Of a stretch of DNA of 64,000 bases, positions 25,539-34,735 are shown piece by piece. The stretch comes from Brumimicrobium oceani (GTDB lineage: Bacteria; Bacteroidota; Bacteroidia; Flavobacteriales_D; Crocinitomicaceae). Numbering within the stretch: position 1 is the first letter of the stretch; every line of letters begins with the position of its first letter. Below the pieces are notes generated by a model, which searched no databases, was not told the origin of the DNA, and saw only the letters and a program-made list of their open reading frames with translations. The position numbers and the translations under genes are program-made. The stretch spans positions 1-64,000 of the forward strand of contig NZ_QFRJ01000007.1 of assembly GCF_003143775.1 (NCBI RefSeq). Reading direction: 5' to 3'.

Positions 25539-28142
25539 ATGAGATCTATGAATAAATTTATTTGTTTTCTATTTCTTGTTTCTGCGATTCATTCTCACGC
25601 ACAAATTTCACCAGGTGGGGTTGGTACAACAGGATTAACTTCTTGGTTTCGAGCAGACGATTTAGCTGCAGGAAATGTTACATCATGGACAACGCAATTT
25701 CCAAGTGGAGCTGCAGCAGTTTCTGTAACAGATGGTCAAGCGCCTTATCCACAATTGGAGCCTACTCCAACAGGAGATGTTTCCAACTACAATCGCACAA
25801 TTCATTTTTCAGGCAATTCTTACGTAGGAAATAATTTAGCAACAGTTCAAGGTTTGGGAAATTCAAATCCACCAGCGCTATTAACTAATCTGAACGCCAA
25901 TGACCAGGGAACTTATTTCTCTTCATACTATATGCCAACTCCTCCTTCTGGGAATGGTCATATTACCTTATACAACTCAGGAAGCACTGGTTTGCAATGT
26001 CGAAATTTAGGAGCAGTTGGAAGATTGGCAATCGGTAAAACTTTTGTAAATTCCACCAATTCTTCAAGAGACTATTCTGAAAATAATTTGCCCAGTATTA
26101 TTTCTTATAAAGGAAACCGTTCTAATGCAACAAGTATGAAAGCATACGGCAAAGGAAACCTCCTAAGTTCATCGGTTGCTTCGCAGTCTTCAGGTTCAGA
26201 CGGTTTGTACTTTGGGTATCATCCAGGTATTGGAACGTCAGCATACAATGGTTATCAGCATGAATTTATTTTCTTCAACAGAGACTTAACAGATTTGGAA
26301 ATGAATAAAGTTCATACTTATTTAGCAATTAAATATGGAGTTTCATTGATTAATCAAGGGGGCGGAACAAATGGAGATTATGTTGCAACTGATGGAACAG
26401 TAATTTGGGACGCTAGTTTAACTCCAACATACCACAATGATGTAATCGGAATAGGACGTGATGATATCGAGGATTTAACACAAAAACAATCACATACATT
26501 CGATGATAAGTTTAGAATTTATATTGATGCGCTTGCCATTTCAAATGAAGATAATTTAGGTGTATTTAATGCCGATATTTCTTATGTAACAGTAGGACAC
26601 AATTCTGCTAGTTTGTGTGGTTCCGTAGCTTCGAACACTGAGGCTCCAAGTCCTATTTCTTCTCGTTTAGCAAGAGAATATAAAATAACAAATACAGAAT
26701 TTAATCAAGATTTTAATGTAGACATACTGTTAGAACCTTGTACACCAATTGCCAATTTAGATTTATCAAAAATTAGATTAATGGTTGATTTAGATGGAGA
26801 CTTTTCTGACGCTGATCTTTATTCACAAACCAGCGGAATTGTGTTCAGCGAAAATAACGGAAGATTAAGTGTTTCTGGAATTTCAACAACTCAAATTCCG
26901 ATGAATAGTACTCGCTATATTACAATAGGTTATATTGATGAAAGTTATCAAATTATTGAATCTAGCGGACCGGTTTGTGAAGGTGAAGAAGCTTGGGTTG
27001 TTTTCGAAGTTCTAAACGTAACAAGCCCAGTCGATATCGACTATTCTGATGGAACGAATCAGTTCACTGCGACAAATGTATCTACAGGTGATACTTTATT
27101 TTTAAGTACAAGCACAAATGCCAATTATTCTTTCACTCCTTTTCCAGGTATTATTAATTGTTGTACTGCTAATAATCCACAAGATTATAATCAAATAATT
27201 AATCCTTTACCTACAATTACACTAGATCCATTTGACAATACTCCATGTGAAGGAGATTCAATAGAGTTAAATGCCAATGGAACGGGTACTTATTCTTGGA
27301 ATAATGGTGTAATAAATGGAACTCCGTTTGTAATAAATACAACGGCAACTTACACGGTGACTGCAATTTCTGGTGATGGATGTGAAAACAGTTTGGACAC
27401 TTTAATTGATGTAAACGAAAATCCAACAATTTCATTAATTAATGAAGTTAATGAAGCCTGTGCTGGAGATGTAGTTGCTTTTACCGCAGATGGAGCCGCA
27501 ACTTATGAATGGACACCACTTTTAACAAATGGTGAAGGGATTACAGTAAGCGCAGGAACATTTAATTATCAAGTTATCGGAACAGATGCCAATGGTTGTA
27601 AGGATACATTGTCAACTTCGCTTATCGTTTATCCTTCTCCAATCGCAGACTTTATTCCAGATACAACTTCTGGCGTGGCTCCAATGACCATTTATTTTGA
27701 AGACCATAGCATTAATGGAATAAATTATTTTTGGGATTTTGGGAATGGAAATTCTTCAACTTTCGATGGTGATGAAACACAAACCTATGATAACGGTGGG
27801 GTTTATCCTGTAACTTTGATTGTAGAAAACGGAGTTTGTACAGACACAATTACAAAAATTATTAATCTAGAATCAGGAGATATTTATGTGGTGTTGCCAA
27901 ATATTTTTACTCCAAATGGCGATGGTACGAATGATTTTTATAAAATCACATCTGAGAATGTAGTTTCGATAGAAGGATTCATTTTGAACCGTTGGGGAGT
28001 AGAAGTTTATGCTTTTGATTCAATAGATTTTGAATGGAATGGAGACAATGTAAATGACGGAGTTTATTTCATAAAATACTCTGCCGAAGGAAAAAATGGT
28101 GAAAATATAACTGGACACGGTTATATTCATGTGAATCGTTAA
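25539..28142 (+). CDS. Large secreted T9SS type B sorted protein with PKD domain
   Basis: The 867-residue product has a signal peptide (MNKFICFLFLVSAIHSHAQ; the start may be the second ATG at 25548). Residues about 30-300 (GLTSWFRADDL, NGYQHEFIFFNRDLTDLEMN) are LamG/concanavalin-like and, with the IGIGRDD block after, match a common module of gliding-motility-associated proteins. A PKD domain spans about 700-780 (YFWDFGNGNSSTFDGDETQT). The tail (about 784-867) is the CHU_C domain: LPNIFTPNGDGTNDFYKI through VYFIKYSAEGKN, the type B T9SS sorting signal. It is a cell-surface or secreted adhesin-like protein. Confidence 0.9.
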   Translation: MRSMNKFICFLFLVSAIHSHAQISPGGVGTTGLTSWFRADDLAAGNVTSWTTQFPSGAAAVSVTDGQAPYPQLEPTPTGDVSNYNRTIHFSGNSYVGNNLATVQGLGNSNPPALLTNLNANDQGTYFSSYYMPTPPSGNGHITLYNSGSTGLQCRNLGAVGRLAIGKTFVNSTNSSRDYSENNLPSIISYKGNRSNATSMKAYGKGNLLSSSVASQSSGSDGLYFGYHPGIGTSAYNGYQHEFIFFNRDLTDLEMNKVHTYLAIKYGVSLINQGGGTNGDYVATDGTVIWDASLTPTYHNDVIGIGRDDIEDLTQKQSHTFDDKFRIYIDALAISNEDNLGVFNADISYVTVGHNSASLCGSVASNTEAPSPISSRLAREYKITNTEFNQDFNVDILLEPCTPIANLDLSKIRLMVDLDGDFSDADLYSQTSGIVFSENNGRLSVSGISTTQIPMNSTRYITIGYIDESYQIIESSGPVCEGEEAWVVFEVLNVTSPVDIDYSDGTNQFTATNVSTGDTLFLSTSTNANYSFTPFPGIINCCTANNPQDYNQIINPLPTITLDPFDNTPCEGDSIELNANGTGTYSWNNGVINGTPFVINTTATYTVTAISGDGCENSLDTLIDVNENPTISLINEVNEACAGDVVAFTADGAATYEWTPLLTNGEGITVSAGTFNYQVIGTDANGCKDTLSTSLIVYPSPIADFIPDTTSGVAPMTIYFEDHSINGINYFWDFGNGNSSTFDGDETQTYDNGGVYPVTLIVENGVCTDTITKIINLESGDIYVVLPNIFTPNGDGTNDFYKITSENVVSIEGFILNRWGVEVYAFDSIDFEWNGDNVNDGVYFIKYSAEGKNGENITGHGYIHVNR

Positions 28143-28173
28143 AATATTTAAGGTGCATGTAGTAGTGTGGATT

Positions 28174-28218
28174 CCGCAAAGCCAGAGAGTTTATTCTCTT
28201 TGTTGCTTTGCGGTTTTT
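28174..28218 (+). terminator. Strong terminator after the T9SS cargo gene
   Basis: CCGCAAAGC (28174-28182) pairs with GCTTTGCGG (28204-28212), then TTTTTT; the inner AGAGAGT-TTATTCTCT extends the hairpin. It sits between convergent genes. Confidence 0.85.
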
Positions 28219-28276
28219 TATAAATACATCGAAACCTTTTCACCATTCAAAAAGTAAAATGAAAGACGCAGTGCTT

Positions 28277-30571
28277 TTACCTCAAACACCCAGCATGATA
28301 AATCTTTAATTCTTCCCAAGAAATACTTTCTCCTACCAATTCTTTGGCTTCTGATAAAGTCATTTCAAGTTCTTTTCCTAATTTATCTTTCATGATCTCG
28401 ATTTTTTCTTGGTCAAGAACAGCGTCTATTTCCAGCTTTTCATCTTTAACTAATCGTGCTATGTGACCATAAACAGTTCGTTCTGTTAAAACTCGCTCAT
28501 CAGCAATTTCTTGAATAGTTCTTCCTTTTTGAAATAAATCAAAGGTCTTGTCAAAGGTCGTAACTTTTGGTTTACTGCTTTTTTCTTTCTTCTTTGTAGC
28601 CGCCTTTTTCTCCTCATAGAAGTCGTCTAATTCACCTAAAGCAGGGTTTTCTCGACGAATTTCCTCTTTTACCACTTGAACTTTTGCAATTTTAAAGTTG
28701 CGTATCTGATCATCCCAAATGTTCTCTTTTGAAAGTTCCTTTCCGTTATACAAGTTTTGAATCAATTTTCTTGATTTCTTTAGTTCTAAAATCGTTTCAG
28801 TGAGCAAGTCATCTAATTCGCCTAAATCCTCAGAATATTGCTTAACATTCGATTTCTTCCCCAATAACAAGAGTTTTTTAATGGTTCCTCTAAAAATGGG
28901 CTCTAAAATCTTGATGAAATAATTGTAGGCCGCCTCATAACGTTCGTAGAGCAAGTCGATGTCCATATTATTGGGCTGACAAATACGTATTAATTGAGAT
29001 CTAAACTTTTTTGAAGGCTCTAAAGTGCTCATCAAAGAATTAATTTGCTCCTCAAACCACACTTTGTTTTTGGCCATTTCGCTTCGTGGACCAGCAGTTT
29101 TATGTGATGCTTCTAATGATAACCAGCGACTAACCATTGCATCCCAGTTGAAGGTTTTCGTCAATCTATTTTGTAAATAAACTACCGTTCCCAATTCTAA
29201 TTTACGAGACAATAATTCACGGTCTGCCTTGTTTTTGGCATAATTCACAACATGTTGATCGTTACGCAAGCCATTTAAGCGAATTGGACTTGTCATTACC
29301 AATCCTTTCAAAGAAACCAAGCGCGATAAACCAACATAGGCCTGCCCTGGAGCAAAAACATTGGATAAATCCAAGACAGCTTTTTCAAATGTTAAACCTT
29401 GACTTTTATGCACCGTAATGGCCCAAGCCAATTTTAAAGGAAAGTGAACAAAAGTTCCAATTACTTCTTCTTTAATTTCTCCAGATTTTTCATCCAAGGA
29501 GAATTTCACGTTTTCCCATTCGTATTGTTCTACAGAAATGCTTAAGTTTTCTTCTGGGAATAAAACCTTTATTTCATCTGGATACAAAGCAGTAACTCTT
29601 CCAATTTTACCATTATAATAACGTTTTTCATGCGACAAATCGTTTTTAATAAACATGACTTGCGCTCCTACTTTCAATTCCATTGTTTTTGGAATTGGGT
29701 AGATGTATTCAGGGAATTTTTTGGTAATTACTGCATCATAATTCGTTGTTTTTCCTGGCAATGCACGCAGCGCTTTATCGTTTATTTCATCTGCTTTGGC
29801 ATTATGTGTTGTTAACGTAATAAAGCCTTCGTGCTCCGTTGCATCAAAATTGGGTTTTACGTATTGATTCAATAAATCAACGTTTTCTGGAGAAATGTGA
29901 TTGTTTCTTAAGTTATTTAAAACCTCAATAAATTCCGGATCACTTTGACGATAGATCTTTTCCAACTCAATATAAAGTGGCGGATATTCTTGAACAACTT
30001 GCGCATGAAAAAAGAAACTTCCTCTATAATATTTGTCCAATTCTGCTTTTTCTTCTCTTCTCACAATTGGTGGAAGTTGCATTAAATCTCCAATAAATAA
30101 GACCTGAACACCACCATAAGGCGTGTCATTTCTTCTCACTTTTCGCAACATAAAATCCATGGCGTCTAGTAAGTCTGAACGCAACATACTTACCTCGTCG
30201 ATAATCAAAAGCTCTAATTTTAAAAAGATAGAACGCTTTTTCTTATTCATGTTAAAATGCTGCTGAAGCGTAGTTTTGGTGTTGAACTGAGTTCTTTGAC
30301 CAACAAAAGGAGGCTGACCCATTTCTGGAATAAACGCTGAAAATGGCATTTGAAAAAAGGAGTGAATGGTTACACCACCCGCATTCAAGGCGGCAATGCC
30401 GGTTGGAGCAACTACAACAGTATTCTTGTGTGTAGATTCAATAATCTTTTTCAGTAAAGTCGTTTTTCCTGTTCCCGCTTTTCCTGTTAAAAACACAGGA
30501 TGATTGGTTTGATTGATGAATCGTTCTGTAAAATCTGCAGGAGACTTAATGTCGGCTGTAATTTGCTTCAT
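28277..30571 (-). CDS. PIF1/RecD-like DNA helicase with C-terminal helix-turn-helix domain
   Basis: The 764-residue protein is an SF1B helicase. Walker A is GKAGTGKTT (30-38), Walker B LLIIDEVSML near 120, motif III GDLMQLPP, motif IV-V region FVHFPLKLAWAITVHKSQGL (about 380-400) and VYVGLSRL-like VI at AYVGLSRLVSLKGL. The last 80 residues form an HTH_40-type winged helix (RTIQEIADERVLTERTVYGH), as in RecQ C-terminal tails. Middle part (about 500-650) is helical, HRDC-like at most. It is common in Bacteroidota and probably unwinds G-rich or R-loop DNA; exact role unknown. It is monocistronic. Confidence 0.88.
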   Translation of the reverse strand: MKQITADIKSPADFTERFINQTNHPVFLTGKAGTGKTTLLKKIIESTHKNTVVVAPTGIAALNAGGVTIHSFFQMPFSAFIPEMGQPPFVGQRTQFNTKTTLQQHFNMNKKKRSIFLKLELLIIDEVSMLRSDLLDAMDFMLRKVRRNDTPYGGVQVLFIGDLMQLPPIVRREEKAELDKYYRGSFFFHAQVVQEYPPLYIELEKIYRQSDPEFIEVLNNLRNNHISPENVDLLNQYVKPNFDATEHEGFITLTTHNAKADEINDKALRALPGKTTNYDAVITKKFPEYIYPIPKTMELKVGAQVMFIKNDLSHEKRYYNGKIGRVTALYPDEIKVLFPEENLSISVEQYEWENVKFSLDEKSGEIKEEVIGTFVHFPLKLAWAITVHKSQGLTFEKAVLDLSNVFAPGQAYVGLSRLVSLKGLVMTSPIRLNGLRNDQHVVNYAKNKADRELLSRKLELGTVVYLQNRLTKTFNWDAMVSRWLSLEASHKTAGPRSEMAKNKVWFEEQINSLMSTLEPSKKFRSQLIRICQPNNMDIDLLYERYEAAYNYFIKILEPIFRGTIKKLLLLGKKSNVKQYSEDLGELDDLLTETILELKKSRKLIQNLYNGKELSKENIWDDQIRNFKIAKVQVVKEEIRRENPALGELDDFYEEKKAATKKKEKSSKPKVTTFDKTFDLFQKGRTIQEIADERVLTERTVYGHIARLVKDEKLEIDAVLDQEKIEIMKDKLGKELEMTLSEAKELVGESISWEELKIYHAGCLR

Positions 30572-30753
30572 TATCGTTTATTTTTATCCAAATCTTGGTG
30601 GTTGCTAAAGTAATGTTTGAGGGGAGATACAGCAAAATTAAAGCTTCGAATTTCCACCCAACTCTAAATTAAGATAATGAAAAAGTTAATTAGAAAGCAA
30701 ATGTTTTTGAAAATAAATTGGTTTTTGGGGAAGAATTACGTAGGGTTTTGCGG

Positions 30754-30783
30754 TGTAGGGGCGGTTTGTAAACCGCCCCTACA
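30754..30783. repeat. REP-type palindrome TGTAGGGGCGGTTT
   Basis: TGTAGGGGCGGTTT (30754-30767), a 2-nt GT spacer and its exact complement (30770-30783). This GTAGGGGCG...CGCCCCTAC palindrome is a classic Bacteroidota interspersed repeat; weaker cousins occur at 41943 and 42039. Confidence 0.75.
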
Positions 30784-30907
30784 ACTACAAATCGCAAACC
30801 ATCCCCAACAAATCGCAAACCGCCCCTACAATCCCAATATTGTTTAATAAATCCTTTTTGACCGAATAGAATATTCATTCCTCCGTTTCAAATAAAACCA
30901 AGTCAAA

Positions 30908-30942
30908 CAATTCGTTGTTAAACAATTCGTAATTCGCGATTG
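30908..30942. repeat. Solo ATTCGTAATT iteron element
   Basis: CAATTCGTTGTTAAACAATT then CGTAATTCGCGATTG: three to four degenerate ATTCG units, directly before the GT9 -7 box. Confidence 0.5.
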
Positions 30943-30947
30943 ATTAT

Positions 30948-30955
30948 TACATTTG
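30948..30955 (+). promoter_or_regulatory. -7 element overlapping the GT9 start; possible leaderless mRNA
   Basis: TACATTTG fits TAnnTTTG, but the ATG is only 3 nt away (30959), so a normal start site would fall within or after the start codon. Either this is chance or the transcript is leaderless. Confidence 0.25.
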
Positions 30956-30958
30956 CGC

Positions 30959-31948
30959 ATGACCAAAATTCTTGTCATTCGTTTCAGTTCTATCGGCGAC
31001 ATTGTGCTCACAAGTCCCGTTTTACGTTGCATTAAGGAACAACTCCCGAATGTAGAATTACATGTTTTAACGAAAAAACAATTTTCAGATCTTTACGCTA
31101 CCAGTCCGCATGTAGATTTCGTTCATGAATGGGGAGAAGAAAATCACTTGGTTTTAGCAGATTTAAAAGTTGCTGATTTTGATTATGTAATCGATTTACA
31201 CAAGAATTTACGTACCTCAAAAATCAAAAGTGCTTTACGAAAAGAGAGTTTTTCATTTCCAAAATTGAATGTGCAGAAATGGCTTTATGTGAATTTTAAA
31301 TGGAATTTAATGCCAGGTATTCACATTGTAGACCGCTATTTTGAAGCCGTAAAACCTTTAGGAGTTAAGAATGATGAAAAAGGAATTGACTTCAGAATAA
31401 AAATTGATTTTATATCGTTTTCTAAACGCTTTCCTGGACAAGAAAAATATATCGCGGTGGCCATTGGTGCTCAGTTTGCAACTAAAAGAATGCCTGCTGA
31501 GAAAATGGTGGAAGTTTTGGCTGATATTCCCATGCCAATCGTAATTGTTGGTGGTCCTGGAGATAGAGAAGAGGCCGATAAAATCAAGAAACTGTTGCCC
31601 AATAAAAACATCAACAACACCTGTGGTGGACTTTCAATTCACGAATCGGCACAAGTGGTAAAAGATGCGCAATTGTTAATTACAAATGACACAGGAATGA
31701 TGCATATTGCAGCGGCGTTTGACCTGCCAATTGTGAGTATTTGGGGAAATACAACTCCTGAATTAGGCATGTATCCTTACCGACCACAAGCGCCAAATTC
31801 TTACTCTATTCATCAAGTAAAAAACTTGAAATGCCGACCTTGTTCAAAAATAGGTTTTGCGAAATGTCCGAAAGGTCATTTTAAATGCATGATGGACCAA
31901 GATGTTGCGGAAATAAAAGCGCAGATTGAGAAGTTTTTGAAGGGGTAG
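30959..31948 (+). CDS. Glycosyltransferase family 9 (heptosyltransferase-like)
   Basis: The 329-residue enzyme begins MTKILVIRFSSIGDIVLTSP (GT9 start); an upstream in-frame TTG adds two residues. Two Rossmann domains are visible. The GT9 donor-site segment includes IVIVGGPGDREEADKI, TCGGLSIHESAQVV and the NDTGMMHIAAAF motif (about residue 244). WGNTTPELGMYPYRP follows. It probably adds an ADP-heptose or related sugar to lipopolysaccharide or another surface glycan. The C-terminal cysteine-rich KCRPCSKIGFAKCPKGHFKC is characteristic of Bacteroidota GT9. Confidence 0.92.
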   Translation: MTKILVIRFSSIGDIVLTSPVLRCIKEQLPNVELHVLTKKQFSDLYATSPHVDFVHEWGEENHLVLADLKVADFDYVIDLHKNLRTSKIKSALRKESFSFPKLNVQKWLYVNFKWNLMPGIHIVDRYFEAVKPLGVKNDEKGIDFRIKIDFISFSKRFPGQEKYIAVAIGAQFATKRMPAEKMVEVLADIPMPIVIVGGPGDREEADKIKKLLPNKNINNTCGGLSIHESAQVVKDAQLLITNDTGMMHIAAAFDLPIVSIWGNTTPELGMYPYRPQAPNSYSIHQVKNLKCRPCSKIGFAKCPKGHFKCMMDQDVAEIKAQIEKFLKG

Positions 31949-32151
31949 AAAACAGTATGAATTTTTGGAGCCTTTTCTTGTGAAAAACGGTTAGTACAGG
32001 TGAGTTTTCATGAAAAGTGATTATTTCATGTGAAAAATGATTGTTATTTATGCCTTTTTCTGAAAAACAATTATTTATATCCTTGTGTATGAAATCTTCT
32101 ATCCATCTTATTTTTAGATTATTCATTCATATAGAATTATAATTAAAGCTT
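31949..32151. repeat. AT-rich stretch with GTGAAAAA repeats
   Basis: No gene is visible. TGTGAAAAACGG, CATGAAAAGTGATTATTTC, ATGTGAAAAATGATTGTT and CTGAAAAACAATTATTTAT form a degenerate direct repeat of about 30 bp at 31978-32078. Confidence 0.4.
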
Positions 32152-32328
32152 ATGACAAATGAAAAAGGTTATGAAGGAGTTGGAATTGGTTATTACTTGA
32201 ATGTGCTGCACGTTTTAGGTCTTGAAAACGATTTCTTAATGATAGCGAAGGATGATGAATTGGGAAGAAAATTGCAAGATATTGGAATAGTTGTGAAGAA
32301 ACGTGCACCAAAAAGGTTTCTCTCTTGA
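32152..32328 (+). pseudogene. C-terminal remnant of an XRE-type antitoxin (HipB-like)
   Basis: An ORF of 58 codons encodes MTNEKGYEGVGIGYYLNVLH, VLGLENDFLMIAKDDELGRK and LQDIGIVVKKRAPKRFLS. The GIGYYLNVLHVLGLENDF segment, then DDELGRKLQDI and a basic RAPKR end, match the C-terminal end of XRE/HipB-type antitoxins that partner HipA kinases. The helix-turn-helix part is missing and no HipA follows. The piece may be a relict of a toxin-antitoxin pair. The call rests on motif wording alone. Confidence 0.4.
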
Positions 32329-32495
32329 ATATCACCTTTTTTCTTTGGTTTGCCATAAAACGTACAATTGAGTGGTCTTAACAAATCGAAGAGAATATCT
32401 TTCATTGCACTTAATAAACTAACAGTAAAGTTCACGATTAGCATTTAGGAATTAATTTCATAGTTTTACCACCTTACAAACCCTTATGGAAAAAC

Positions 32496-33884
32496 ATGTT
32501 GAAACCGCTACAAAATAAAAGTGCTGATGTTAAAATAATTGATGCACTGACTCATTTTTTCTTTTTCCTTCTGATTGTTTTGGCAATTTTATACAGAGAA
32601 GAACGCCTTGTAGCTGATGCTTCCTATTACTTTTTTCGTGTTGTAAATAATGAGTCTTTTTGGGTTGAACACGACAGGTATATTTTGATTTTATCGCAAA
32701 TAGCGCCTTTTTTAGCAAGTAATCTTGGACTTAAAATGGGAACCGTTGTTTTGCTTTCTTCGATCGGACATGTGTTGTTTTTTTATTCAATTTATCTGAT
32801 TAGTCGCTATGTTTTCAAAGATATTACTGCCGGATTAATGCTGCTTTCTATTCAGCTTTTAGGCATTACTTCTGGGTTCTTTGTGCCCATGTTTGAATTT
32901 TATTATGCCATGGGACTTCTGGTTCTATTTTACGTTATTTTCACCCAATCAAGACATAAGTGGAAACACATTCCTTTGATTATTTTGGCTATTTTTATTA
33001 TCACAGCACATTTTTACGCCATTATTCTTTTTGTCTACACACTTTTAGTTTATGCATTCGAAAAAAAGGATTTTAAGATTAAAAAGTATCTTCCTTATGC
33101 AGGTTTAATTGTGTTGTTTGTGCTTTTAAAACCACTCGTGATTAGCGAATACGAAAAGGGAAAGTCAGCGGATTTTCTTAATAATTTAGTCAATAATAAC
33201 TACGATTTCAATTATTTAAAATCGTGGTTTTCTTACATTTTTAAAAATTATTGGGATTGGGCAATTTTGGTTTTGTCGACAATTGGAATATTGATTTTCA
33301 AAAAGAAATACCTCTTTTTACTCGGTTATTCCTTGTTTTTGATTGGGTTGATTGCAATGGTAAACATTTCCTCGTATGGCTTTGATCTTTCTCGATACAA
33401 GGAACAAATCAATTTCTCCTTAATGTTTCTCGCTGGTTTCACTTTTGTTTATTGCATTTCACTTCTAAACATCCGCATTTTGAAATATTCTTTTCTGTCT
33501 TTAATTTCGATTGTTTTTCTCTTCAGAATTCAATCCATTTGGGAAGGAGGAAAGCAATTCACTTATCGATTAGATGAAATGAAGGAAATCATGGATGTAG
33601 TACAAGATAAAAAGGGTACTAAGTTCGTGGTGAATCAGGATGATTTAATTTACGATGCCAATTGGTCTTACCCTGTTGAATCACTCATTTTTAGTTCAAT
33701 TCACAATGAAAAATGCGTTTCAATAATAGTAGATGACGATTATTATTTCTCAGAAAACAATGAAAAAATTCTACCTTCCGAATACATGTTTAGAAGATGG
33801 GAAATTTATGATCTTTCAAAATTGAATCCCAATTATTTTAAATTGGATGATTCTGAGTACAGTAGAATTGAGATTGAGAATTGA
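32496..33884 (+). CDS. Polytopic membrane protein, glycosyltransferase-like, unknown function
   Basis: The 462 residues contain about ten to eleven hydrophobic helices (for example LTHFFFFLLIVLAILYREE near 20, HKWKHIPLIILAIFIITAHF near 150, YLFLLGYSLFLIGLIAMVNI near 275) and a soluble tail of about 100 residues after residue 360. The layout of a first periplasmic loop after helix 1 and soluble C-terminus resembles GT-C glycosyltransferases or O-antigen-type membrane proteins. No sugar-binding motif is secure. It lies among surface-polysaccharide genes. Confidence 0.75.
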   Translation: MLKPLQNKSADVKIIDALTHFFFFLLIVLAILYREERLVADASYYFFRVVNNESFWVEHDRYILILSQIAPFLASNLGLKMGTVVLLSSIGHVLFFYSIYLISRYVFKDITAGLMLLSIQLLGITSGFFVPMFEFYYAMGLLVLFYVIFTQSRHKWKHIPLIILAIFIITAHFYAIILFVYTLLVYAFEKKDFKIKKYLPYAGLIVLFVLLKPLVISEYEKGKSADFLNNLVNNNYDFNYLKSWFSYIFKNYWDWAILVLSTIGILIFKKKYLFLLGYSLFLIGLIAMVNISSYGFDLSRYKEQINFSLMFLAGFTFVYCISLLNIRILKYSFLSLISIVFLFRIQSIWEGGKQFTYRLDEMKEIMDVVQDKKGTKFVVNQDDLIYDANWSYPVESLIFSSIHNEKCVSIIVDDDYYFSENNEKILPSEYMFRRWEIYDLSKLNPNYFKLDDSEYSRIEIEN

Positions 33885-34037
33885 TTTTTATGTAAAATTA
33901 TTTGTAGATAATCGGAAATATTCCGAATTTCACATTAAAATATGACAATTCAGTTGGAGTTAAATTGTTTTTCATAACTCACCATTTATACAATTGAACC
34001 CATTTCAATCTGAAATGTACAAGGTAAAAAAACAATT

Positions 34038-34571
34038 ATGATTAGATCCGTTCTCTCATTTATATCAATCATTCTAATCCTTGTACTTTCTTCAAATACT
34101 TACGCACAAAATCAAGATTCTACTTTTTTTCAAAAAACATCTACCCGAATAATTGAGAGTTTCCATAAAAGCATCAACCATTCTAAACTAAAAGAAGATG
34201 GATTAATTGTAAAGGACATTTTAACCTGTGAAATATCCTCAGAATACGCTGAGCAGATTAACTTACCATGGTATGACTCACGAAAGCTAAAAGATTCTAT
34301 TGTTTCAATTCAAGAGAAAGATGATGAAATAATCGTTCAATTTATAATTCATGAGATAAGTTATCCGATTATCAGTTGGCAAACAAATATTGAAATCAAT
34401 GACCATAATACTTTATCCTTAATTTGTTTTCCAATTGCAGAAGCAATGGGTCATTATCCACGATATACACCTATTTGCATTTCAATTCATTTTGAAAAAG
34501 TAAAAGAAGTGGAACTGAAATCTGTAACTCTAAATAAAAGAAATAAATATGATGGATATTTTGGTAAGTAA
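34038..34571 (+). CDS. Exported hypothetical protein
   Basis: The 177-residue product has a signal peptide (MIRSVLSFISIILILVLSSN, cleaved near TYAQNQ). No family is recognised. The mature part is charged and beta-like with SVSIQEKDDEIIVQF and HYPRYTPICISIHF. It is AT-rich, like the surrounding accessory genes, and may be strain-specific. Confidence 0.6.
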   Translation: MIRSVLSFISIILILVLSSNTYAQNQDSTFFQKTSTRIIESFHKSINHSKLKEDGLIVKDILTCEISSEYAEQINLPWYDSRKLKDSIVSIQEKDDEIIVQFIIHEISYPIISWQTNIEINDHNTLSLICFPIAEAMGHYPRYTPICISIHFEKVKEVELKSVTLNKRNKYDGYFGK

Positions 34572-34735
34572 TAATACTCAGTTGAGAAATTAACTTTTTA
34601 ACTTCCATCATTAACGCTCTCCTCTCTCTTTCTCCGCTCTGATTCTGTCCCTCTCCCTTAATTCTCTCCCTGTGGAGACGAGCGCAGCCGAAGTCTCACT
34701 TTGCTCCTCTCCCTAAAATCTCTCCCTGCCGATTT
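34572..34735. other. Pyrimidine-rich convergent junction
   Basis: The gap between the exported protein and the GT4 gene is strongly pyrimidine-biased: CTCTCCTCTCTCTTTCTCC, TCTGTCCCTCTCCCTTAA, CTCTCCCTAAAATCTCTCCC. The segment is dominated by repeats of TCTCCCT. No hairpin or gene is evident. Confidence 0.5.

Larger units (their letters stand above)
30572..30953. other. Divergent intergenic region with palindromic repeats
   Basis: The 380-nt gap between the helicase (minus) and GT9 (plus) genes has no gene. Its right end holds the REP-type palindrome at 30754, further partial copies to 30831 (GCAAACC then CGCCCCTACA) and an ATTCGTAATT iteron at 30908. Confidence 0.6.

Noticed and set aside
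30690-31032. Two short minus-strand ORFs over the REP region and start of GT9
   Set aside because: They consist of translated palindrome and antisense GT9 sequence; no homology pattern.
32193-32444. Minus-strand ORF over the HipB-like remnant
   Set aside because: Antisense to the antitoxin piece and lacks any family feature; considered only as alternative reading.
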